Below are positions 47,403 to 56,144 of a stretch of DNA of 64,000 bases, one piece after another. The stretch covers positions 248,001-312,000 of the forward strand of contig JAEVLN010000040.1 of assembly GCA_018350325.1 (NCBI GenBank), read 5' to 3'. The notes beneath the pieces were generated by a model that was given only the letters and a program-made list of their open reading frames with translations, was not told the origin of the DNA and did not search any database. The translations under genes and the position numbers were made by a program. This stretch comes from Globodera rostochiensis (taxonomy: Eukaryota; Nematoda; Chromadorea; Rhabditida; Heteroderidae). Positions within the stretch are counted from its first letter, which is position 1; every line of letters begins with the position of its first letter.

Positions 47403-50400
47403 TCATCTCATCTGTTCTTCATATTCATCCTCATCATCTTCCGCTTTCGTTCTCAACTGAAGCCGTTGTGTGTGGGTCCACATTGGCCTTCCGTCCATGC
47501 CCAACGGTACAATTTGCACATTATAGTCCGCATTTGCGCGGAGCCCGATCAATTCAATGGAACGCTGAAATAGGGAGAGAAGCCTGGATCATCCGGGGAA
47601 ACCTCCTCGGCAAAAGACTAAGAACCGGTGCTGAACTGTCCAAATCCATTCGATGCCATCGATCCAACGGTTCTCGTGTGTCCGAACTGAGAAAAACACA
47701 CACAAAACCAAGTTGTTTCAATCCAAAACTATATGTACTTGTAGTAAATGATGATCCCTGAACACGGATAGAACATTATTTCATTTTAATTTTTTTGAAA
47801 AACCTTTGGAAATCAATTTCACCGCCTCCGGCATTTCCCACTGGACTTTGACACGCCCGTGCCCGATCTGCTGAAAGGCCAATGTGTCGGCATGGCGAAA
47901 ATCTCTTTGACTTTGAAGTGGCAAAGTTTCTGATTGATCAAATGACGGTGCCATTGGACATTTTGAGTGTTTAATTTTTGGCAAATTTACCAAATGTTGT
48001 GAAGCGATACGCAGCCTGACTCTTCACATCGGTCCCGTCCGAATTGCGCACATCAATTCGGACAAAATAAGTGGTGGACGGGCTCAACGAGTCCAGCGCC
48101 ATCTGGGGCTCGCTGCCATGGAGCCGTCGATGGCTCCATTCCGTTTCCGGAAGATCGTATCGATCGGTGACAAACACGTCGTAACCGCCAACCAACGCGA
48201 TGTTTATGTGCCTGCATTTTAGCAACAATTTAATTTAATTTGCCAAAATTTTTTAAACGCTTTTTTAGTCCTGACGGGGCCAGAATCCATTGAAGGCGTA
48301 CTGAGGGCGTTTCGCTCGAGTACAGGACGTCCAATCGGGCAATTGGGTTGGCACCGGCAGATTTGGGCGTTCTGGACGCCAAGCAAAAAGCCAATTGTGA
48401 AATTTTAATCGACTATCGGCATTTGTCGTGCTGGATCGTTTCTTAAATTCCGCCAGGGCCAAAGTTTAAAAAAGTTATGATCAGAAAAAAACTATTGAAA
48501 AACCCCGATTTTTTTTTTGGCAATTTTAAATTATAACTTATTTGAAACTTATTTAACGTGGCGGCTTTAAGAAATGCCCTGCCGGAATTTAAGAAACAAT
48601 CTAGCACCGAAATTTGTCACCACACCGGATGCGGAATTCGCCACTTTCAATCTGAGCACCCGAGGTCATCGTCGTTCGAATTCGCAGGACGTATTCCGAA
48701 TCCCTTGAACAACAAAACAACTATCAGTAGGGCGTGTAATTATGTATATGCACATAAAATCTGCACCAAAAATTACAAAATATGCACATAAATTTCCCCA
48801 AATCACGAAAAAATCAATTTTCAGGCGTGCATTTTTCGAAAATCTTTAAAAAGTCGATCCTTAGGGGTATATTTTTCGTTTTTATTGCATTTTTGTTAAG
48901 GAATGTTTCGGAAAATGGCGAAATATGGATAAAAATGGCGAAAATGCCAAAATATGCACATAAATAACGAAATATGCACATGGAAATGCGTTCTAGAAGC
49001 TTCAAACCAAGCTGAAAACACGTTTTTCGTGCGTTTCAGACCGTTCCGAGTTCAGGAAAAAAATATGCATGTGCATATAAATTACATAAAAATCAGTATA
49101 GCCAAGGAAGAAACCCCACGATTTCATGTCGTGAATTTCGCCGGTTGGAGCAGCTCCGGGCACGACCAGCTGTTGCCAAAAAGGCAATTGCACCGCGCGG
49201 GCGCGGCCCGCTTCCGTATAACGCATTTCGTAAGCTTAAAGGTTTTCAAAAAATTTTGGTGAAATCGGTGCTGAGAATTCTACTAGAGCTAGCTGTTCGA
49301 GAGTCTCGGTCTCGAGCCTCGGGGTCATTCTCGGTCTCGGTCTCGACTCTCGGCTTTTTAGTCTCGGAAAACGAGACAAAAGATGATTTTTGGCAAATTT
49401 CAGGATACTACAACGTTCATTTTTTCCCCGGCGGCGCTTAGCTGCGCCGCCACAGTATTTTTAAAATTTTGAATTCCTTGAATAAATATGCTTCTGAAAA
49501 AATTGCTTTAAAAAATGCAATTAAACCAAAAAATACACTCCTAAAAACTTGTGGAGCTTAAAATAAATGAGTGAATTGCAAAAAAAGTTCAAAAAAGTCT
49601 CGGTCTCGGGTCTAGAACCGAGAAATTTCTCTGGTTCTTGATCTCGGTCTCGAGTCTCGGGGTCATTTCTCGGTCTCGACTCTCAAGTCTCGGTAAACTT
49701 CAAATCTCGAACAGTTCTAAACTTTACTCAGAATTTTTCCCCGCAAATGTTGTGGAACCTCCCAGGTCAGATTAACCACTCCATGGCCGTCAGGACGGAA
49801 GCGCGAGGTCACAATCAGTTTGCCCACCTCTACTAAATCGCGCTCTGAACCGATCACTCTGATCAATGATCATTTTCTCATTCAATTTTCACCCAATGGA
49901 ATGGCAATCTCCACAATGGCCGCTGCAGATGATATGCGTTCTGCATCCAACGCAGTTCGTATGGTGAATTCGTAGTTCTCGCCAGAGACCAAATTGCCCA
50001 ACAAAAATTGAGTGCCATCGATGCGAAGCGTTAATTGGATAAATTTAGGTGAAAAAAAAGGAAATTGGCACACGGACATTAGGGGAGATGCGCGGGGGTT
50101 GTCGGGTCGAAAACGATCCTTGGACCTCAGAATTTTGGGTAACACAGGCATGCTCACGGATATCTGTCCGTCCTCAAAATCTCATTTGCGTTATCCGTCC
50201 GTATCCGTGAGTTCCAAAATTTCATATCCGGATATTCGTCCGCGGATACCCACGGATATCCGCATTATTTAAAATCACTAGAGTTAGTTTTTTTCTCCAA
50301 AGTTCGAAAAAATGATTTTTCAAAGCGAATTTTTCAGATCGCATTATCGTCTGATTAAAATTATTCGAATTGATATGTATTGAGCTTAACAAGAAAATTT

Positions 50401-52829
50401 TAAAGGAAAAGATTGAACTTTTGATTGTTTGTTAACCAATTTTTTGAAAAACCGAGAGAAAAAATTGAATATTTAAAGACTGATGCTAAGAAAAATCGTC
50501 CAATTTTTAGGTAATTGATGTAAATATTTAAAATTTTTTGTCTAAGAATACTAAAAAGAAGAGTTAAATGTAAAAAATATAATGAAGATGATATCGAGAG
50601 AGGGTCTAGAACCCTCGACCCAAAGTAGCATCAATCTAAAAGTTTAACCACTAGCCCATCCGGATATATCCGGATATCCGTGAGCATGCCTGGAATAACA
50701 GCTACCGGGTTTTATCTTTTTTGGGCACTCTCAGGCTCTGATCTCTGAAAATTCTGGCTCACCATGCTTACAATTAGTAGTATAGTTCAGGGGTTTAGCC
50801 GGAACCTTATAGAATTAATAAGAAATCTCGACCATTATGGTTGGGCGTAAAAGTTATTGGTGGAACTGTGAGTGCCAATGCCAACCTGTTGAGGGGGGAA
50901 GCGGTCGCCCGTGTTGGCACTAAGCTGACGGGCGTTCACAATGTAAAAGGGGACCACCGAGGTGAAGGGCAGCGATGGTTGGCGCCACTCGAGACGCACT
51001 TGGCCCGGGCCGAGAACGTTGGCGGTGAAGTTGTGCGGCGGAAGAAGTTCTTCGTCCGAAGCCGCCCCATTACTGCAATGGTAAAGAGGGTGCCCTATTC
51101 CTCAAATCCTCCCCCCCCCCCTCCTCAAAATCCCCCCCCCCTCTCAAAATCCCCCCCCCCCCCCTCAAATCCCCCCCCCCTCAAATCCCCCCCCCCCCTC
51201 CTCAAAATCCTCCCCCCCCCCTCTCAAAATCCCTCCCCCCCCCTCAAATCCCCCCCCCTCCCCTCCCTCTCAAAATCTCCCCCCCCCCTCAAAATGCCCC
51301 CTCCCTACCCATTTTCAGCATTTTCCCGTCGCTTTGGTTCGCTGTTTTCACCACTTTCATTGCCTCTGTCTGTCCTTCTTGCGATCCAAATCACCAAAGG
51401 GTCGCTCTGTTCAATTCCAAATTCCCTCTCGTTGGGCTCAGCGATTACCTAACAAACAGTAGGGATGCTCGAGAGTCTCGGTTCTTGAGTCGAGAAATTA
51501 CTCGGTTTTTTTGGGTCTCGGTTCTCGACTCTCGGGGTTTTAGTCTCGAAAAACGAGACTTTTTTGCACTGGTAAAGATGGCATTTATTCTGATTCTAAC
51601 TTATCTATCGGAGTTTCTACTCCCCGAACATCACTCAAAAAACCTTATAAGCCCAAGTTTTTAACAATTCCATTAAAATCTTCAAATAAATTTTTTTTTG
51701 CCGGACCCCTCCTGTTTCTAAAAATTTCAAAAATGGTTGTAAATCTGTTAACGAATTGAGTCAAAAAATCAAATTTTTTAAAAAAATTATTTTCACCGGC
51801 AATTCCGATGGACTGATCATCGGGGGGGAGGGGGTGGGGTGTAGGGGTCCAGAAATAAAAATGGAAATTCAAATTAGTTGGATATTTTATAATTTTCAAA
51901 ATTTAAAGATGTTTTTGGAGTTGGAAAGCAAGCACTTTGTATTTTGATTGGATAATGTTTTAATGTAAAATTATTTAGTGAAAATTTGTGGGGCTTAAAA
52001 ATTGGAACAAAATGAAAAGAAAGCGTAAAGAAATGTGTTTTGCCTGGACAGTGAATTCGTCGCCATTGTTCAGAACTTGGCCCAACGGAATCTTTGCCCC
52101 AAGGGAATCTTCGTCGGATGGCACCCGCCGCCATTCGAGATTTGACACTTTGTAGCGCACAAACAATTTGTAATCTGAATATTCAGAAATTTATTTACTT
52201 AGAAATGATACCGGCGTTGGCAGCAAAGTCTTTCCTCCTCCGATCAACCTCTCTTGATCAACCTCTACCCTCTCCCGATCAACCCCTACCCTCTCCCGAT
52301 CAACCAATACCCTCTCTCGATCATCCCCTACTCTCTCCTGATCATCCCCTACCCTCTTCCGATCATCCCCTACCCTCTCCCGATCAACCCCTACCCTCTC
52401 CCGATCAACCAATACCCTCTCTCGATCATCCCCTACTCTCTCCTGATCATCCCCTACCCTCTCCCGATCATCCCCTACTCTCTCAACCCCTACCCTCTCC
52501 CGTCATCCCCCTACCCTCTCCCGTTCAACCCCTACACTCTCCCGATCATCCCCTACCCTCTCCCGATCATCCCCTACCCTCTCCCGATCATCCCCTACCC
52601 TCTCCCGATCAACCCCTACCCTCTCCCGATCAACCCCTTCTCCACCTTTGAGCTCCTTTCTCTTAATTTCACTCCATTCCCAATCCACCAAAATTATGTC
52701 TGTCTTTGCGTCGTAATGTGCCCGTACATTGCGAATTGATGAAACGTTCTGTTGACGACGATGATGTTCAGCACCAACAAATGTGATCAAAACAACAATA
52801 ACAGAAAGCACAGAGGAAAAGCGAATCAT
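47403..52829 (-). CDS. Secreted protein with about five fibronectin type III-like modules
   Basis: Hand-built 13-exon model: 52646-52829, 52044-52174, 51309-51448, 50886-51072, 49893-50118, 49728-49856, 49120-49234, 48626-48703, 48276-48371, 47991-48211, 47804-47929, about 47619-47686, 47403-47564; about 620 aa. It opens with a signal peptide (MIRFSSVLSVIVVLITFVGA). FN3-like modules fall at ~29-125, 155-295, 296-397, 398-505 and 507-600. Each shows the W of strand B (VRLEWR, VNLTWE, VRLQW, VKVQWE) and the L..L.p...Y.v.i motif (LDSLSPSTTYFVRI, LVSGENYEFTI, LRANADYNVQI). The C-terminus is acidic (EDDEDEYEEQ). No membrane segment is visible, so it is probably secreted or matrix-associated. Intron 2 appears to be GC-AG (CAG|GCAAAA). 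The exon 12 donor is uncertain. Two hAT-like elements lie in introns 4 and 6. I cannot name an orthologue. Confidence 0.75.
49284..49719. mobile_element. hAT-like element, 436 bp (FN3-like gene intron 6)
   Basis: Ends TAGAGCTAGCTGTTCGAGA and CTCGAACAGTTCTA, flanked by AATTCTAC and AACTTTAC (6 of 8). Both ends carry GTCTCGGTCTCGAGTCTCGG arrays. The middle (about 49380-49590) holds another dispersed repeat with a GGCGGCGC...GCGCCGCC hairpin. The right duplication abuts the exon 6 donor. Confidence 0.65.
50145..50692. mobile_element. hAT-like element, 548 bp, with tRNA-like sequence (FN3-like gene intron 4)
   Basis: Termini CAGGCATGCTCACGGATATC and CGTGAGCATGCCTG, flanked by GGGTAACA and GAATAACA (6 of 8). 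The left end repeats a GGATATCCG word, and the same word lies at the right end. The ~380 bp core is AT-rich and contains a tRNA-like sequence at 50593-50665. Confidence 0.7.
50593..50665 (-). pseudogene. tRNA-like sequence (tRNA pseudogene or SINE head)
   Basis: On the minus strand, GGGCTAGTGGTTAA resembles a Pol III A box and GAGGGTTCTAGACCCTC forms a perfect 5-bp T arm with a 7-nt TTCTAGA loop. Acceptor strands pair at 6 of 7 positions. The anticodon stem pairs at only 3 of 5 (a TGA triplet is in the loop position), so a working tRNA is unlikely. Confidence 0.4.
51105..51300. repeat. C-rich low-complexity tract, FN3-like gene intron 3
   Basis: Runs of 7-12 C separated by TCAAAAT, about 13 copies. 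It is the site most likely to be mis-sized in assembly. Confidence 0.8.
52238..52640. repeat. 21-bp minisatellite, FN3-like gene intron 1
   Basis: About 19 copies of a 21-bp unit (CTACCCTCTCCCGATCAACC + C). On the gene's strand it reads as repeated GVDRERV/GDDRERV heptads in frame with exon 1, but FN3 sequence resumes only after splicing it out. Confidence 0.85.
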
Positions 52830-54013
52830 TGATGGGAAGGTTGGGTTGGGGCGGGGGACTTTTGGGGGAAGGGATGAATTTGTGGACTTTGAAAGTGGTC
52901 AACGGATGAAATGATTAAAACGAAATATGGCGGAGAGCAAATGAGTGAGTGACACTTATCAGCCACCCACCCCCGGGGGGGGGCGGCATTCTTATCAAAA
53001 AGTACATATTTGTTGTGGCGAAAGAAGAAGCGGAATGACGAAGATGAAAGAAATGGGGGGGGGGGGGGAAATGAGTATAAAGTCAAAGCTCGGATCTCAA
53101 AATTTTCTAATTCGCATCGAAGCATTAAAAAATCCTCATTTGATACTTAAAATCCGCATATTCGTTATTTTTATAACGCAAAATTTAAGTAACCATAGCT
53201 TTTTATTCGTTATATTTCTGGTTGCCAACAATCGACTTAAGGCAACTTCTTGGCACAAATGAGCATTTTTAGAAATTGAAGCTATTTAGTAATGAGAGGT
53301 CCGGCGGCGCCAATAGGCATGGACCAAAAACCCAAAAAAAATGCCTAAATATGGACTAAACCCCCTAAAATATGGACCAAACCCCCAAAAAAATGCCAAA
53401 ATATGGACTAAAACCCCCAAAATATGGAAAAATATGGACCAAAACCCCCAAAAAATGCCAAAATATGGACTAAAAAACGTACGAAAACTGACAAAATCTA
53501 GTCAATTAAGGATTTAGGGGTGCATTTTTGGTTTGAAAATTTTTTTTGATTTTTAATGGTACATTTTTCGTTTTTTTGCATTTTTTCTTAAGAAATTTTA
53601 GGGAAAAGTGCCTAAAAAATATTGAATTTCTTCAAGGATTTTTTGGAAGCCTAAAAATTACATTTTTCTCAAGAAAAATGCTTAAATATGGATTTATTAT
53701 GGAAAAATGGCGAAATATAGATTTATATGGACTAAAAAGCCGCTCTAATTCTAAAATTTTTTGAAATGAATGTTATTTCCGGGGGCTTCTCTCATGATTC
53801 CCTATTCTGCAAAAAAAAAAGCATTTTAAAAAATATAAAAAATATTGTCTGTAATTGTTCACATTTTTTAATTGAAAGAATTTGGCTTTGAACGATTTGA
53901 TCTTTTCAGGAAACCAATAAAAGCATTGGATCAATAAAAAAACTGACTTTATTGACAAAAAACTAGTTTATTACTAAAAATTAATAACATTTAAAGAAAA
54001 AATTCTTAAGGAA
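52830..54013. other. Divergent intergenic region
   Basis: This lies between the minus-strand FN3-like gene and the plus-strand HTH-repeat gene, so it probably holds both promoters. 53,330-53,475 repeats an ATATGGACTAAAACCCCCAA word, and 53,280-53,320 has a GGCGGCGCC fragment. No exon seen. Confidence 0.5.
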
Positions 54014-54019
54014 TTGCAG
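54014..54019 (+). promoter_or_regulatory. Probable trans-splice acceptor of the HTH-repeat gene
   Basis: TTGCAG ends 3 nt before the ATG at 54023. This also argues against the upstream TTG being a start, because it would lie inside the acceptor. Confidence 0.4.
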
Positions 54020-54022
54020 GCA

Positions 54023-55180
54023 ATGAAAGTTTGGTTATTAATTATTATTATTACATTATTTGCAAAGAATTTGATCAAAAATGCTAATTCTGTGGACCAA
54101 AGCGGAGAAGGACCAAAACTTTACAAATCATTTGATGAAATATTTGGAAAAGGATGGAACGATGAAAGTAATGATTCAAAAGACTTGAATTGTCGTCATG
54201 TTAAAGAAGAAGATCAAGACCTACAAGATCCAAACATTTCTGATCAGAAAAATATTGATGAAATACTGAAACAGAAATTTGATGAAATTTATGATGATCA
54301 AAATTGGTCGGAAGATCTTGATCAGGACAATTCTAACGAAGCTAAACTTTTGTCTGATCAAAATAACTCAACTGATCAAGAAGATGAGAGTGTTAATGAT
54401 CAGCAAAATGAGTCCAATGAATGTGAAGAAATTGAGTCTGATCAGCAAAAACGTGAAATTATCCAAAAATTCCGTACAATGAAAGAAGAATATAAGAAAA
54501 AAAACAGAAAATATTCCACAAATGAATGGGTTCAAATTGAGTCAAAAGTATCAAATGGGTTGGGTGTTGGTCGCTCAACAATTTATAAATGGAGCAAAGA
54601 ATTGGGCCTAAGTCGAGAAACAAAGTTTAAATCATCGTTTTCTGAGTTAGAAAAACGGCAAATTTTGAAACAATTTAAAAAGATAAAAAGTAAATGTAAG
54701 CAGGCAAAACTCAAAAATATTTTAATGCATGAACTTGATGAGCAAATTGCAAACGAATTGGGCGTTTGTTCCGGTACAATTTATGGATGGAAACGCAAAT
54801 TTGGCCTTTCTGTTAGCAATAAAAAGTTTTCTGATGTTGAAAAATGTCGTCAAATTTTGCAACAATTTGATCAAATAAAAAGCAAATATACAAAAGCAAA
54901 ACTCATCAAAATCGGTTCAAAAAATGAACTTGATGAGCAAATTGCAAAAAAATTGGGCGTTTGTAGAAAAACAATTTTTGAATGGAAGCGCAAATTTGGC
55001 CTTTCTGTCAGCAACAAAATTTCTGATGCAACAAAAATTGCAATTTTGAAAAAATATGCCAAAATAAAAGGGGCGAATCCAACAATGTCAAATGCCGTTA
55101 TTGCTAATATGTTGAACATTTCATTAAAAAGTCTAAGTAATTGGAAAAAAGAATTTAAAGAAGAAGTTAAGAACCAGTGA
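54023..55180 (+). CDS. Secreted protein with four helix-turn-helix repeats
   Basis: Single-exon ORF of 385 aa. The first true ATG is 54023, just after a TTGCAG acceptor-like site; the frame is open to a TTG 9 nt upstream but that is unlikely to be used. Residues 1-~22 are hydrophobic (MKVWLLIIIITLFAKNLIKN), read as a signal peptide. Residues ~25-140 are Asp/Glu/Gln/Asn-rich. Four related units follow at ~143-198, 207-265, 271-330 and 335-382. Each has a basic helix, then an IAxxLGVxxxTIxxWKRKFGLS-type turn and recognition helix, as in transposase/homeodomain-like HTH folds; units 2 and 3 are nearly copies of each other. There are no catalytic residues, so it is not a transposase. Signal peptide plus DNA-binding-like repeats suggests a protein exported to act on other nuclei, which is inference. 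It might instead be a transposon-derived HTH protein with a membrane anchor. It is AT-rich, intronless and faces away from its neighbours. Confidence 0.75.
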   Translation: MKVWLLIIIITLFAKNLIKNANSVDQSGEGPKLYKSFDEIFGKGWNDESNDSKDLNCRHVKEEDQDLQDPNISDQKNIDEILKQKFDEIYDDQNWSEDLDQDNSNEAKLLSDQNNSTDQEDESVNDQQNESNECEEIESDQQKREIIQKFRTMKEEYKKKNRKYSTNEWVQIESKVSNGLGVGRSTIYKWSKELGLSRETKFKSSFSELEKRQILKQFKKIKSKCKQAKLKNILMHELDEQIANELGVCSGTIYGWKRKFGLSVSNKKFSDVEKCRQILQQFDQIKSKYTKAKLIKIGSKNELDEQIAKKLGVCRKTIFEWKRKFGLSVSNKISDATKIAILKKYAKIKGANPTMSNAVIANMLNISLKSLSNWKKEFKEEVKNQ

Positions 55181-55213
55181 AAATATACGGACTTTGTATG
55201 CCTTGGTCTGCAA

Positions 55214-55415
55214 TAGAGTAGGCCGGGACCGGGATCCCGACCGGGACCGGTCGGGAAATTCCCGGTTTTTTGAATCCCGGTCCCGATCCCGGTTTCTGAA
55301 AAGGCGAAATTTCGATTTCCCGGTTTTTTGCATCCCTTTTCCCGGTCCCGATCCCGGCTTTCAAGGTCCCGGTCAATCCCGGTTCTCCCAAAATTCCCGG
55401 TTCCGGCCTACTCTA
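55214..55415. mobile_element. hAT-like element, 202 bp (downstream of HTH-repeat gene)
   Basis: Termini TAGAGTAGGCCGG and CCGGCCTACTCTA, flanked by GTCTGCAA (55206-55213) and GTCTTCAA (55416-55423), 7 of 8. The interior is GGTCCCGATCCCGG-type words. Partial relatives end with the same GGCCTACTCTA at about 14,760 and 23,930. Confidence 0.75.
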
Positions 55416-55809
55416 GTCTTCAATTTATGTTTGTGCTTCGGATTACCACGCCCTAATATTTAAAGCATTTTTCGCATCTGAAGCCGAATTGTCAAAATTT
55501 ATTTTTTGAAAATCATTAACAAATATATGCAAATAAACGCAATCCACCCCAAAATCGACCATCTTTTTATTGTATGACTGATGTGCTTAACAAAAATTTA
55601 TTTGTGTTTGTAGAGGAGACTTTCTTCAATTTAATAAAGTTTATTCGGCATTTTTATGTTTTTTTTTTTTTGAATTTTTAGCAAAATTTTAAAATATTTG
55701 CAACCCAGGGTCGGGTCAGGGTTGCATTTTAACCATGGTCTCTGGTTAAATAACCCATCAATCTGCTTCTTTTGCTATCTGTTGCCAAACCAGCAACCAT
55801 GGTGGTTGT

Positions 55810-55939
55810 CAGGGATGGTCAAAATTTCGGATCCAAAATTTCGGGTTCCGGAAATTTTCGGGTTTTTTGGCCGTTTCGGATTTTTGGTTTTCCGGAATTT
55901 CGGAATTCGGATTTTATTTTCCGATTTTGCCTATCCCTG
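55810..55939. mobile_element. hAT-like element, 130 bp
   Basis: Termini CAGGGATGGTCAAAATT and its imperfect inverse (GCCTATCCCTG) with a perfect 8-bp duplication GTGGTTGT (55802-55809 and 55940-55947). It interrupts an outer inverted-repeat sequence (AACCATGG, TGGTTAAATAACC at 55,735-55,760 versus 56,000-56,015). Confidence 0.8.
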
Positions 55940-56144
55940 GTGGTTGTATATCGGAGCTGATGGTTTCTCATTTAGTACCGGTTATCCCACCATGGTTGTG
56001 GTTATTTAACCATTACCACCTTCTTTTAATTATTTTCCCCATTATTTTGTGCCATATAAGCATACATATACAAAACTATAATAACATATATATAATAAAA
56101 GCAATAGAAATCCCGAAAATAAAAAACAACGGTGAACATCTAAA

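Noticed and set aside
48558..49441. Plus-strand ORFs in the 48.5-49.4 kb region
   Set aside because: They are antisense shadows of FN3 exons 7 and 8 and of AT-rich intron sequence.
54023..55180. A transposase for the hAT-like elements
   Set aside because: The HTH repeats are not hAT-like, there is no DDE/RW catalytic region or dimerisation domain, and the protein has a signal peptide.
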